The notes: generated from the sequence alone by a model not told the origin. 64,000 nucleotides of DNA from Shouchella shacheensis (GCF_001484965.1 NZ_LLYY01000007.1:124001-188000), one strand, 5' to 3'. Counted from the first letter of the stretch, positions 1 through 8,553 are shown. Numbers and translations: made by a program.

Positions 1-51
1 TTAGGAAGAATCCTGTCGAAAATTATTGAAAGAAAATTATTGATTTTCCAC

Positions 52-80
52 TTGACGATTGAAAAAGAGCACATTATACT
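52..80 (+). promoter_or_regulatory. Sigma-A-type promoter
   Basis: TTGACG at 52-57 and TATACT at 75-80 are separated by 17 bases, close to the consensus. It lies about 170 bases upstream of the LacI-family gene and would drive that gene and possibly the glycosidase operon. Activity is inferred from spacing and match only. Confidence 0.6.
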
Positions 81-189
81 TTTGATAATCTTATAAAGAA
101 ACTTACGATAAAGATGGCAAGTGTACATTTTTGTAAAACATCCCCCGACATTTGAATATGGCCAAGGGGAAATTCTCTACAATGTTTGT

Positions 190-201
190 GTAAACGTTTA
201 C
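190..201. promoter_or_regulatory. LacI-type operator palindrome
   Basis: A perfect 12-base palindrome, GTAAACGTTTAC, sits between the promoter and the LacI-family start codon. An identical copy occurs at 2356-2367 in front of the solute-binding protein gene. LacI/GalR proteins bind such sites with a central CG, so autoregulation by the adjacent regulator is the simplest reading. CcpA is an alternative binder. Confidence 0.7.
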
Positions 202-249
202 TTGAGGTTTTTATAACTCTTTTTATCAAATCTAGTGGGAGACGATGCA

Positions 250-1253
250 GTGGAGAAGGTAACCATTAAAGATGTGGCAAAAGAATCGGAGGTCTCTATA
301 GCAACTGTCTCAAGAGTATTAAACGAGGTAGGCTATGTGAACGAACAAATTAAGGTCCGCGTCCTTCAAGCCGTAGAGAAGCTAAATTATCAACCGAACG
401 CTGTAGCGAGGAGTCTGAAGAGAGATCAAACGAATACGATTGGAGTGATTTTACCTGACATTTCGAACCCTTATTTCATGACGATGTCTAAAGCAATTGA
501 AGATTGTTTATATGATCACAATTATAATCTAATTTTTTGTAGCGGTGATGAGAAGCCTGAAAAGGAAAAGAAGCTCTTGCAGTTGCTACTTGAAAAGCGA
601 GTAGACGCCATTGTCCTATCTACATCCAGTGGCAATGATGCATTTATTAAAAGGATTCATTTGTCTGGAACACCAGTTATCCTTATGGACAGAAGGGTTG
701 ATTACACTGATCTGAAGCTGGACCTAGTTGAAGAGGACAATGTGAAGGGGGCTTATGAGCTCACTAAATACCTTATACAATTAGGACACACGAAAGTCGG
801 GGTGTTAAATGGGCTGCTAGATGTCAGTACAGGGGCAGATCGTCTTTTAGGTTTTCGTCAGGCAATACGGGATTTTGGTATAAGGCAGGAGGAAGCATGG
901 ATTTACAATGGAGGCTTCACTCAAGAAGGGGGGGGGAGGCGGTTGACTACTTTTTAAATCAACCAAATAAACCGACGATCATTCTTTCCTTTAACAACAG
1001 TATGACATTTGGGTTTTTGTTGGAATTCTCAAAAAGGGGGTACAATGTTCCAAAAGATATGCGACTAGCCTCATACGGGGAAATTGATGCTGCACCGCTA
1101 CTCAAGAATTCAGAGATTATTTCAATTAAGCAGAGTCCATATGCTATGGGTAACAAAGTAGGAGAAATGTTGTTAGAGAGACTCATCAAAAATAACAAGC
1201 ATTCTAAGTCGAGCGAAAGGTATTATGAGGTTTTTCAAACTACAATACGTTAA
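250..1253 (+). pseudogene. LacI-family regulator, frameshifted at a G9 run
   Basis: This is a LacI/GalR repressor for the sugar operon that follows. The N-terminal helix-turn-helix is clear (TIKDVAKESEVSIATVSRVL, near residues 4-23), followed by a periplasmic-binding-protein-like effector domain. The frame opened at the start closes at 957. The rest of the effector domain (AVDYFL onward, ending VFQTTIR) continues in another frame to 1253. The switch falls at a run of nine G at 928-936; seven or ten G would restore one frame of about 330 residues. I chose GTG at 250 because GGGAGA sits well in front of it; GTG 235 is the alternative. The gene may be dead, phase-variable, or wrong through a homopolymer sequencing error. 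The truncated form would keep the DNA-binding domain. Confidence 0.85.
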
Positions 1254-1272
1254 GTCGGGAAGGAGAATTCAA

Positions 1273-2346
1273 ATGTTTAATGGTATGGGCATGAACATGG
1301 GCAACATTTCAAGACTTTCTAAGGCAAAGACACGTTCGATTAGCGCGGAAAATTTCAAGGGAGAAAAAGGAAAAGGGGGAATGGCTGTAGAGGGAACGGG
1401 GGCGCAAGCTGCAAGAGATTTGGGCTTGGGATGGAAAATTTCTCCCTCAGTGGAAATCCAGGAGCATTCGTTTTTTACAGTAGCGGACATTCAAGATGAA
1501 GGGGCTATCCAACACATTTGGCTGACTTGTCATCCTAGTACTTGGCGTACGTTGATTCTTAGGATGTACTGGGATAATGAAGAGGCTCCTTCTGTGGAAG
1601 TGCCTATCGGAGACTTCTTCTGTAACGGATGGTGCGTACAAAATAATGTGAACTCCATTCCAATCTCAGTGAATCCCGCTGGAGGAATGAACAGCTACTG
1701 GGAAATGCCTTTTCGAAAAGGGGCGAAGGTAACGGTTGAGAATATCGGAGAAACCCCTGCCACGCTGTATTATCAGGTTGATTATGTTTTGACAGAAGTT
1801 CCAGAGGATGCGGCCTATTTTCATGCACAATGGAAACGAAGCAATCCTTTAGAATATAAGGAAGTCCATACCATTGCAGAAGGAATTAAAGGGCACGGAC
1901 ATTATGTTGGAACCTATCTAGCATGGCAAGTCAATAGCAACAATTGGTGGGGGGAAGGAGAAATTAAATTTTATCTTGATAGAGATGAATACCCAACCAT
2001 CTGTGGAACAGGGACTGAGGATTATTTTGGAGGAGCTTGGAACTGGGAACAGCCAAAAGGACAGTACAGTCCGTATTCGACACCGTTCCTAGGCATGCAT
2101 CAGTTGATTAAATCAGATGGTCTATACCAAGCACAGCAAAGGTTTGGAATGTATCGTTTTCACGTGTTAGATCCTGTCCGTTTTGAAGAAGACCTAAACG
2201 TGACGATCCAAGCATTAGGGTGGAGATCGGGCCGAAGGTATTTGCCGCTGCAGGACGATATTGCTTCCGTTGCCTATTGGTATCAAACGGAGCCACATCA
2301 GGCATATCCCTTATTGCCGGATAAGGATGCTCTGGAAGTTATCTGA
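1273..2346 (+). CDS. GH172 (DUF2961) glycoside hydrolase
   Basis: A DUF2961-family protein of about 357 residues with no signal peptide, so probably cytoplasmic. The family is glycoside hydrolase family 172, which includes alpha-D-arabinofuranosidases and difructose-anhydride/alpha-fructofuranosidase enzymes. The family hallmark GTGTEDYFGGAWNW contains Glu249, and a WWGEGEIKFYLD segment lies about 22 residues before it; both belong to the active-site region of the family. The start is ATG 1273 behind AAGGAG just after the LacI stop, not the in-frame ATG 1225. It is the first enzyme of an operon with an ABC importer, a PfkB kinase and an arabinose-5-phosphate isomerase-like protein. That context favours release of D-arabinose from an imported arabinofuranoside. 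Fructofuranosidase activity is the main alternative. Confidence 0.8.
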   Translation: MFNGMGMNMGNISRLSKAKTRSISAENFKGEKGKGGMAVEGTGAQAARDLGLGWKISPSVEIQEHSFFTVADIQDEGAIQHIWLTCHPSTWRTLILRMYWDNEEAPSVEVPIGDFFCNGWCVQNNVNSIPISVNPAGGMNSYWEMPFRKGAKVTVENIGETPATLYYQVDYVLTEVPEDAAYFHAQWKRSNPLEYKEVHTIAEGIKGHGHYVGTYLAWQVNSNNWWGEGEIKFYLDRDEYPTICGTGTEDYFGGAWNWEQPKGQYSPYSTPFLGMHQLIKSDGLYQAQQRFGMYRFHVLDPVRFEEDLNVTIQALGWRSGRRYLPLQDDIASVAYWYQTEPHQAYPLLPDKDALEVI

Positions 2347-2355
2347 CGACGTGAA

Positions 2356-2367
2356 GTAAACGTTTAC
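2356..2367. promoter_or_regulatory. LacI-type operator, second copy
   Basis: GTAAACGTTTAC, identical to the site at 190-201, lies 10 bases after the glycosidase stop and ahead of the solute-binding protein gene. It ends six bases before a cre box (2373-2386). This suggests an internal promoter under both specific and catabolite control. Confidence 0.65.
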
Positions 2368-2372
2368 AAATG

Positions 2373-2386
2373 TGAAAGCGCTATCA
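2373..2386. promoter_or_regulatory. cre box (CcpA site)
   Basis: TGAAAGCGCTATCA fits the cre consensus TGWNANCGNTNWCA at every fixed position. It lies beside the LacI-type operator upstream of the ABC binding-protein gene, so glucose repression of uptake is likely. Confidence 0.65.
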
Positions 2387-2486
2387 ACTACCAGTTATAT
2401 CAGTAAGAGACAGCCCTTAGTCCTGGGGCTGTCCAAGGATAATGTGCATGGTTCCTAATCCTTTCAAAGAAATGAGGAGGGTTCGA

Positions 2487-3815
2487 ATGAAAAGGTGTAG
2501 AAAACCCGTTGCCGCAATGACGTTATCTGTCATGCTCGGCGTTGGGGTGACGGGGTGTGCCAATCAAGCGGATACCGATGAAAAAATAACCTTAAGCTTA
2601 TCGGTCTGGGGCATGCCTTTCGAAAATGCGTTGTATACAGACATTTACATCCCTGAATTTGAAGAGCTCCACCCAAACATTGAAGTTGAGTTCATGCATT
2701 TTGAAGATTTAAGACAACGGTATGTGACACTTGGTTCCGCAGGGGATTTGCCTGATGTTATGCGGCAGTCTGCAACAGACGTGAAAGAATACATCGCTCG
2801 CGACATGAATGTACCACTTGACGAATACATCGAGAGAGACAATTTTGACATGGAGGATTTTCCACCTGAAATTTGGCCTGGTGTACAAGATGATGGCGTG
2901 ACGTATGGCATTCCGCAAGATGCCAATGTTCCTGGTTTGTACTATGATCCAGAAGCATTTGAAGAAGCAGGCTTGGAGGAACCAGATCACGATTATACGC
3001 TTGAACAAATGAAAGAAGACGCCGAAGTGTTAACGAAAAGAGGAGCGAATGGAAACGTTGAGCAATACGGGCTGGTGATGGGCTGGGATGCCTTTAACTT
3101 CCCAAGCTTTGTACTGGCATTTGGAGGGGATATTTGGAGCGAGGATTTGCTCACTTCGACCGTAGACAACGAAGCGTCTATACGTGCTTTGGAATATTGG
3201 AGAGATTTGGTCGTCGATTTCCAGTTAACACCATCATCCACGGATGTCGCGCAGATGGGACCCGATGCTTATTTTAAAGCAGGAAGAGCAGCGATGTACA
3301 TCGATGGGTCTTGGATGGCTCCGTCCATTAAGAGCGCAGCGCCCGACCTTGAATACAAAGCAACTAGTTTTCCAAAAGGAGAACAAAAGGTGAGTAGATC
3401 GGTTTCTTCCTCCTTTGCGATCTCGCAGAATTCTGAACACCCCGAAGAGGCGTGGGAGTTGATTAAGTTTTTGACGGATAAGGAGCAATTGAATGAATAC
3501 TGGCAAACACTATGGGTCGCGGCGCCAGCAAGGATTTCTTCAATGGAAAGCGATGCGTATGAAGATGTAGTAGGGGTGCCGGAGGCAGATGTTCCTGGTA
3601 TTGATTCGCAGGAGGAGTTTGAGGATAAGGCTGGTTATTTGAAAGAGTCGTTGGATAATGGGTGGGCCAACCAAGAATGGTTTAGTCCCTATCAGAATTA
3701 TTATTTAGATGAGGTGAACAATGCCATCCAATCAGTTTTAGTGGAAGGAGTCGAACCAGAAGAAGCGTTAAAGAAAGCAGCAGACCGGATCAATCTTTCC
3801 ATCGGGAGTAATTAA
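2487..3815 (+). CDS. Sugar ABC transporter substrate-binding lipoprotein
   Basis: Extracytoplasmic solute-binding protein of family 1, about 442 residues, the normal size for the group. It has a lipoprotein signal with lipobox VTGC (Cys24), then the mature domain beginning with an LSLSVWGMPFENAL-type first strand. The start is ATG 2487 behind GAGGAGG rather than the upstream in-frame ATG 2442. It delivers a carbohydrate to the two permeases at 4001 and 4953. No ATPase is encoded nearby, so a shared MsmX-type ATPase elsewhere in the genome is expected (known for Bacillus CUT1 importers, inferred here). The substrate is not readable from sequence; the operon suggests an arabinofuranose-containing oligosaccharide. 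Confidence 0.9.
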   Translation: MKRCRKPVAAMTLSVMLGVGVTGCANQADTDEKITLSLSVWGMPFENALYTDIYIPEFEELHPNIEVEFMHFEDLRQRYVTLGSAGDLPDVMRQSATDVKEYIARDMNVPLDEYIERDNFDMEDFPPEIWPGVQDDGVTYGIPQDANVPGLYYDPEAFEEAGLEEPDHDYTLEQMKEDAEVLTKRGANGNVEQYGLVMGWDAFNFPSFVLAFGGDIWSEDLLTSTVDNEASIRALEYWRDLVVDFQLTPSSTDVAQMGPDAYFKAGRAAMYIDGSWMAPSIKSAAPDLEYKATSFPKGEQKVSRSVSSSFAISQNSEHPEEAWELIKFLTDKEQLNEYWQTLWVAAPARISSMESDAYEDVVGVPEADVPGIDSQEEFEDKAGYLKESLDNGWANQEWFSPYQNYYLDEVNNAIQSVLVEGVEPEEALKKAADRINLSIGSN

Positions 3816-3820
3816 AAAGA

Positions 3821-3852
3821 CCTTCACAAATTTCTGCCAAAATTTGTGAAGG
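3821..3852 (+). terminator. Attenuator-like stem-loop after binding-protein gene
   Basis: A perfect 13-base stem (3821-3833 with 3840-3852) and a 6-base loop start five bases after the binding-protein stop. There is no U-tract. Such hairpins often stabilise the upstream message or cause partial termination, so that binding protein exceeds permease. Confidence 0.6.
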
Positions 3853-4000
3853 GAAGATAAAAACTATCTCTAACGTATTGTCTTATGAATTTTTTCTTTC
3901 GTCAATAGGGAGGTCTTTGATTAAGATATCACTCACTCTCAGCCTTCTCTAGAATAAATAGAAGTCCTTGGGGTTCTAGAATTTATTAGGAGGCAAAGCG

Positions 4001-4927
4001 ATGAGCAATACAGGGCTAGAAATTCCGAGTAATAAAAAATACCAAAAACAAAAGAAAAAATATAGGTCTAAGCAGAAATGGGTGCCTTGGCTGTTTCTGT
4101 CACCCGCCCTATTCATTATTCTTTTGTTTGTTATCCTTCCGACACTCGCGGGAGTGCTCATCAGTTTTTTTCGATATGACGGGATTAGTCCTATTGAGTT
4201 TATTGGGCTTAGAAACTACTCCCTTGTCTTACAGGATGATCTATTTTTCCGATCGATGTGGATCACGCTTCTATTCGCATTTGGGTCATTAGTACCGACT
4301 GTCGTGATTTCGTTACTTTTAGCCGTTTTTCTTAATCAGAAATGGTTTTCATTTACCAACCTGTTCCGGGGGATTTATTTCCTTCCAACTGTTGTTTCCA
4401 TGGTCGCCATTTCGTTTGTTTGGATGTGGCTATTTAACCCGCAATTAGGGCCCCTAAATCCTATACTTGGTTTATTTGGCATATCACCGCAGCAGTTTTT
4501 AGGCGATCCAAATCAAGCCCTTATTATTTTGATCATTATCAATGTTTGGAAATCAGTTGGCTTTAATATGGTGATTTATTTAGCGGGGCTGCAAGGGATT
4601 GATCAAAGTCTTTACGAAGCTGCTCGGATCGACGGGGCGAAACCCTTTCAATCGTTTCGCTACATCACGTGGCCGATGCTAACACCTGTGACGTTCTTCG
4701 TCGTTGCAATGCTGATCATCAATGGCTTCCAGGTCTTTGACCAAATCCACATTATGACGCAGGGAGGACCAGCTCGGTCTACGTATGCCATCGTGTATTA
4801 TATTTACCAAAAAGGCTTTAACGAGACCAACTTCGGATATGCTTCGGTGCTAGCGGTTTTCCTGTTTGTGGTAATCTTGCTCTTTACTCTTATTGCCTAC
4901 AAAGTGAATCAGAAGCAGGAGCAATAA
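4001..4927 (+). CDS. Sugar ABC transporter permease (MalF/UgpA type)
   Basis: Integral membrane permease of the CUT1 carbohydrate ABC family, 308 residues. After a basic N-terminus (KKYQKQKKKYRSKQK) there are six predicted membrane segments. The cytoplasmic EAA loop (EAARIDGAKPFQSF, near residues 206-219) docks the ATPase. It is preceded by AGGAGG and followed 25 bases later by the partner permease. With the lipoprotein at 2487 it forms an importer that lacks its own ATP-binding subunit. Confidence 0.92.
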   Translation: MSNTGLEIPSNKKYQKQKKKYRSKQKWVPWLFLSPALFIILLFVILPTLAGVLISFFRYDGISPIEFIGLRNYSLVLQDDLFFRSMWITLLFAFGSLVPTVVISLLLAVFLNQKWFSFTNLFRGIYFLPTVVSMVAISFVWMWLFNPQLGPLNPILGLFGISPQQFLGDPNQALIILIIINVWKSVGFNMVIYLAGLQGIDQSLYEAARIDGAKPFQSFRYITWPMLTPVTFFVVAMLIINGFQVFDQIHIMTQGGPARSTYAIVYYIYQKGFNETNFGYASVLAVFLFVVILLFTLIAYKVNQKQEQ

Positions 4928-4952
4928 GCGAATACTTAGGAGGTTTAAAGCG

Positions 4953-5786
4953 ATGAGTGAGAATGTAAAAAGGATAGTATTTCGATCGATTCCTTTTTCT
5001 ATTATGGTCATTGGAGCTATTACGATGCTCGTTCCATTTATATGGATGATCTCCACATCCTTAAAGGCGGATTCGGAAGTGTTTACGTTTCCGCCTACGT
5101 GGATCCCCTCTGTATTTGAATGGAGAAATTATCCTGAGGCTTTGGGTGTTGCTAGTTTTGGACAATACTTCTTTAACAGTACGTTTGTCGCCATTGTGAC
5201 CACATTAGCTGCCCTGCTTTTGAACAGTATGGCTGGGTATGCGTTTGCAAAATTTGAATTTAAAGGGCGAGAGACCATTTTCATTTTGTTGCTCGCGACG
5301 ATGATGATTCCCTTTCAGATTACAATGATACCGATTTACATGTTGTTCAGGGAATTAGAGCTATTAAATTCGTATACGGGATTGATCGTACCGAACATTG
5401 CAACAGCTTTTGGTATCTTCATGATGAGACAATTCATGAGAAATCTTCCCGATGCTTACATGGATGCGGCGAGAATTGATGGAGCGGGAGAGGCAAGGAT
5501 CTTTTTCACGATTGTACTTCCTCTTGTTAGAGCACCTCTTGCAGCACTAGGAATCTTTACATTTATGTTTTCGTGGAACAATTACTTTTTGCCCCTGGTC
5601 ATTATTACCGATGAGAGTTTAAAAACACTTCCGCTTTTAATCTCATCGTTGTCGGCAGGCTTATATGTTCAAAGCTGGCCGCTTGTAATGGCAGCAGCAA
5701 CAATCGCCACACTGCCTATTATCATCCTGTTTTTCATGGCCCAGAAGTACTTTATTGATGGGATGGCGCTGACGGGCATCAAGTAA
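4953..5786 (+). CDS. Sugar ABC transporter permease (MalG/UgpE type)
   Basis: Second CUT1 permease, 277 residues, six membrane segments, with the EAA-type loop DAARIDGAGEARIF near residues 170-183 and the usual short C-terminal tail (FIDGMALTGIK). AGGAGG lies at the right distance from the ATG. It pairs with the 4001 permease as a heterodimer. The next gene, a PfkB kinase, starts 28 bases on, so uptake and phosphorylation are co-transcribed. Confidence 0.92.
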   Translation: MSENVKRIVFRSIPFSIMVIGAITMLVPFIWMISTSLKADSEVFTFPPTWIPSVFEWRNYPEALGVASFGQYFFNSTFVAIVTTLAALLLNSMAGYAFAKFEFKGRETIFILLLATMMIPFQITMIPIYMLFRELELLNSYTGLIVPNIATAFGIFMMRQFMRNLPDAYMDAARIDGAGEARIFFTIVLPLVRAPLAALGIFTFMFSWNNYFLPLVIITDESLKTLPLLISSLSAGLYVQSWPLVMAAATIATLPIIILFFMAQKYFIDGMALTGIK

Positions 5787-5813
5787 TGTTGAATAGAGAG
5801 AGGATGAGTTTCG

Positions 5814-6743
5814 TTGGACATCGTTGTTATAGGAAGTTTTATGATGGATTTGGTCGTAAGGGCACCGAGAGCACCGGAAAATGGGGAGACCGTCATTGGA
5901 AGTCAATTTTCAAGATTTCCAGGCGGAAAGGGAGCGAATCAGGCAGTGACTGTCTCAAGGCTAGGGGGCAAGGTCACCATGCTCGGAAAGGTAGGGACAG
6001 ATGATTTTGGCAAGGAGGCGGTGGCTACCCTACAGAGGGAGGAAATTAACATCGACCATTTGCTGCTTGATGAGAATCATGCTACAGGGGTAGGTTCGGT
6101 TACATTGGATGAGAATGGAGACAATCGCATCGTTGTGGTTCCAGGAGCGAATTATGCATATTCCACGAATGATTTAAGAACGGTAAAGAGTATTATCGCC
6201 AAAGCGAAAGTCTTGATCGTCCAACTGGAGATGGATGTAACGATGATTGAGGATGCCTTGGTTTGGGCAGCAGAGCACGGGGTCTCAACAATTTTGAACC
6301 CCGCTCCTGCCAGAGAGTTAAGTGATAATATACTTGAAAATGTCACTTTTCTTACACCTAATGAAACCGAAGCCGAGCTACTCACCGGAGTGAAAATTCG
6401 ATGTTTGGAGAGCGCATTAATCGCAGGGAAAATGCTGGTAGATCGGGGGATTCAACATGTCATTGTGACCCTTGCAGACAAAGGTGCCCTTATCGTCAAT
6501 CGCCAGGGATTTAAGAGTGTTCCAGGTTTCCCGGTACAACCAGTCGATTCTGTTGCTGCCGGGGATGCCTTCAACGGGGCGTTAGCGACGGGGTTAGTAA
6601 GAGGAAAGTCTTTAGAAGAGGCGGTCGTTTATGCAAACGCAGTTGGTGCCCTTACGGTTACAAGAGAAGGAGCCATTCCCTCTATTCCTTATCATCAAGA
6701 AGTGGAACCATTTATCAGAGGGCATAAAGAAGCACAGATATAG
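5814..6743 (+). CDS. PfkB/ribokinase-family sugar kinase
   Basis: Carbohydrate kinase of the ribokinase (PfkB) fold, 309 residues, full length. The N-terminal signature FPGGKGANQAVTVSRLGG (near residues 37-54) and the C-terminal PVDSVAAGDAFNGA with the catalytic Asp of GDAF are both intact. It starts with TTG at 5814 behind GAGAGAGGA; no better ATG fits. The closest style is ribokinase, which phosphorylates the primary hydroxyl of a furanose sugar. In this operon, with a GH172 glycosidase upstream and an arabinose-5-phosphate isomerase-like gene downstream, D-arabinose to D-arabinose 5-phosphate is the inferred reaction. D-ribose or D-fructose are the alternatives. Confidence 0.88.
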   Translation: MDIVVIGSFMMDLVVRAPRAPENGETVIGSQFSRFPGGKGANQAVTVSRLGGKVTMLGKVGTDDFGKEAVATLQREEINIDHLLLDENHATGVGSVTLDENGDNRIVVVPGANYAYSTNDLRTVKSIIAKAKVLIVQLEMDVTMIEDALVWAAEHGVSTILNPAPARELSDNILENVTFLTPNETEAELLTGVKIRCLESALIAGKMLVDRGIQHVIVTLADKGALIVNRQGFKSVPGFPVQPVDSVAAGDAFNGALATGLVRGKSLEEAVVYANAVGALTVTREGAIPSIPYHQEVEPFIRGHKEAQI

Positions 6744-6807
6744 GAATGAAGAAAGAGTTTGTCAGACTGCTACAAAATAATAAATTGCTACGTTAGGAGG
6801 AATTGGG

Positions 6808-7398
6808 ATGAGTATCTTAGATTATGTAAAGCAAACCATGGAATTAGAAGCATCTTCGATTAAGGCGGTAGCAGAACAATTGGGGGACGACTATGAAGAG
6901 GCGATAAAGATACTACAAGGGTGCAATGGAAAAGTCGTTGTAACGGGAGTGGGGAAATCCGGTCATGTAGGCAAGAAAATTGCAGCGTCACTAGCAAGTA
7001 CAGGAACTCCGGCTTTCTTTGTTCACAGCACGGAAGGGGTTCACGGGGATCTAGGGATGATTGGTGCTGAGGATGTCGTCATCATGATTTCTAATAGTGG
7101 GGAAACGAGCGAAGTACTGAGCATGCTGCCATCACTCCATAGGATTGGTTCAAGAAAAATAGCCATTATTTCCAATGAAAACTCCACTCTCGCAGAAAAC
7201 TGTGACGTCGCGCTTACCTATGGGTATGAGCATGAAGCAGACCATCTGCGGTTGGCTCCAACCACCAGTTCGACCATTTCCTTAGTTATTGGAGATGCCC
7301 TTGCTACAACACTTTCATTATTAAAAGATTTTACCTCAGAAGATTTTCACCTCTATCATCCAGGAGGAAGTCTCGGAAAAAGCCTCTCAAATAAATAA
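6808..7398 (+). CDS. SIS-domain sugar-phosphate isomerase (KdsD-like, no CBS domains)
   Basis: A 196-residue single SIS-domain protein. Motifs match the arabinose-5-phosphate isomerase (KdsD/GutQ) branch: VTGVGKSGHVGKKIAASLAS, then HSTEGVHGDLGMI, ISNSGETSE and a closing HPGGSLGKSL. It ends where the family's two CBS domains would begin, so it is a short form. KdsD interconverts D-ribulose 5-phosphate and D-arabinose 5-phosphate, normally for Kdo in Gram-negative lipopolysaccharide. A Firmicute lacks Kdo, so a catabolic role (arabinose 5-phosphate to ribulose 5-phosphate) fits this operon. A 6-phospho-3-hexuloisomerase role is possible but the motifs fit less well. The gene has a strong AGGAGG and is the last gene of the operon. 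Confidence 0.82.
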   Translation: MSILDYVKQTMELEASSIKAVAEQLGDDYEEAIKILQGCNGKVVVTGVGKSGHVGKKIAASLASTGTPAFFVHSTEGVHGDLGMIGAEDVVIMISNSGETSEVLSMLPSLHRIGSRKIAIISNENSTLAENCDVALTYGYEHEADHLRLAPTTSSTISLVIGDALATTLSLLKDFTSEDFHLYHPGGSLGKSLSNK

Positions 7399-7419
7399 AA
7401 ATGAAGAGGCACGCATATT

Positions 7420-7721
7420 TGCGTTGATTTTATCCTTACCTTCACGAACAAAAGCACAACGCGCATTCTGAACATTGGTGTCCATCTATTGACGCTCATT
7501 TTCTTAGTGCTGTTAACCATTTACAGTTGCTGTCTCGTGATTTTCACGTTTCAAAGCGGGCAAATTGCACCTTCGCTGGGGATCCCCTTCTTCTTTGCCT
7601 ACTTGGCGATCCCATAGGGACGATTTTGTCCATGATCCACCTTATCATTGCAGCGCCACGAATTTGGAAAGGGGAAGCAGAAGTTGCAGGATCTACGCCG
7701 GAGGTGAGGGACGAGTCATGA
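7420..7721 (+). pseudogene. Decayed TRAP transporter small permease (DctQ)
   Basis: Translation from about 7420 gives the C-terminal half of a DctQ-type TRAP small membrane subunit: hydrophobic segments around LLTLIFLVLLTIYSCCLVIF and SLGIPFFFAYLAIP. A stop then interrupts the frame near 7613, and the protein resumes one frame over as IGTILSMIHLI to a TGA at 7719-7721. No start codon or N-terminal half is present. The end overlaps the next frame by ATGA, the normal dctQ-dctM coupling, so this was once a real operon. It is now a truncated, frameshifted remnant. Confidence 0.7.
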
Positions 7722-8275
7722 CAACAATACTCATTATTTTGATTCTACTATTGTTAGTAACGAGTGCACCAATCTTTGTCGCCTTTGGGCTGGCTGCCTT
7801 TCTAACGGTTATCTTTGTTACCGATATTCAACCAGTGATTTTGGTTCAACGTATATTTGGAGGGCTTGATCAATTCGCCCTGATGGCGCTGCCGTTCTTT
7901 ATTTTTGCAGCGAACATCATGGATGCTGGCGGTTTGTCCGATCGTCTGTTACGTTGGGCGCGAGCCCTCGTTGGTCATATTACGGGTGGTGTAGCGATGA
8001 CGGCTCAAGTCTCCAGTATGTTCTTGTTCAATATTTACCCGAAAAAGGGATCACTAACGTCAGGGGCAGATGGGGATGTCACGATTGTGGATATGGAAAA
8101 GAAAGCAACGATTAAACGAGAGGACCTTCATAGCAAAAGCAAGGTAACCGCCTATGATGGATTTTCCGTTCAAGGATGGCCCATACAGACGATCGTACGT
8201 TGTGCGACCGTGATGAAGGATGGAGAAATTTTTGGTGAGCCGGGTGAAGGCAGACTGATTAGGAGAAACAAATAG
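7718..8275 (+). pseudogene. Fusion scar: TRAP large permease N-terminus joined to hydantoinase-type C-terminus
   Basis: The 185-codon frame has two unrelated halves. Residues 1 to about 102 are the N-terminus of a DctM TRAP large permease (membrane segments, then GGLDQFALMALPFFIFAANI and the DRLLRWARALVGHITGGVAM stretch). From about 8024 it switches to the C-terminal tail of a D-hydantoinase/dihydropyrimidinase-type amidohydrolase (NIYPKKGSLTSGADGDVTIV, then YDGFSVQGWPIQTIVR and GEPGEGRLIRR). Both halves lack their functional cores: about three quarters of DctM and the metal-binding barrel of the hydrolase. The simplest cause is one deletion that removed the middle of a former TRAP-hydantoinase operon and happened to keep frame. 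Function is unlikely. Confidence 0.8.
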
Positions 8276-8289
8276 AGGAAGACATGGAG

Positions 8290-8318
8290 AAAGCCGGAAC
8301 CTTGTTTCGGCTTTCTTG
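8290..8318 (+). terminator. Rho-independent terminator
   Basis: AAAGCCG (8290-8296) pairs with CGGCTTT (8308-8314), followed by CTTG. It lies 15 bases past the fusion-scar stop and is probably the old operon terminator. Confidence 0.55.
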
Positions 8319-8531
8319 CTACTGGCCGTGAGAAGGCCACAAGAGACGTAACTTGTAGGTCGCTTGTTTCAAGTGAAAAAATCATTAACTTATTCACTCA
8401 ACTTTCAGAGTGAAGTCACTTCTCACACGAGCGGTAATGACTTCACTTGAGCTATATCATTCCTTACATGAGCAGGAGTCGCCTCCGCTTAAGCACAAAA
8501 GGCTATTTTCCGAGCAAGTATGTGCAATGGC

Positions 8532-8553
8532 TTTAATTAAACGTTTGTTTAAA
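8532..8553. promoter_or_regulatory. 22-bp AAACGTTT-centred palindrome, copy 1
   Basis: An imperfect 22-base palindrome with core AAACGTTTG, flanked by TTTAATT and TTTAAA. It differs at one base from a site at 40888-40909. The shape is that of a TetR- or LacI-family operator, but no intact gene lies next to it. In both copies a 23-base palindromic repeat follows 80-114 bases downstream. Confidence 0.45.

Noticed and set aside
7718-8275. A functional novel membrane-hydrolase fusion
   Set aside because: Neither half retains its functional core, and the upstream DctQ gene is also decayed. A deletion scar explains it better.
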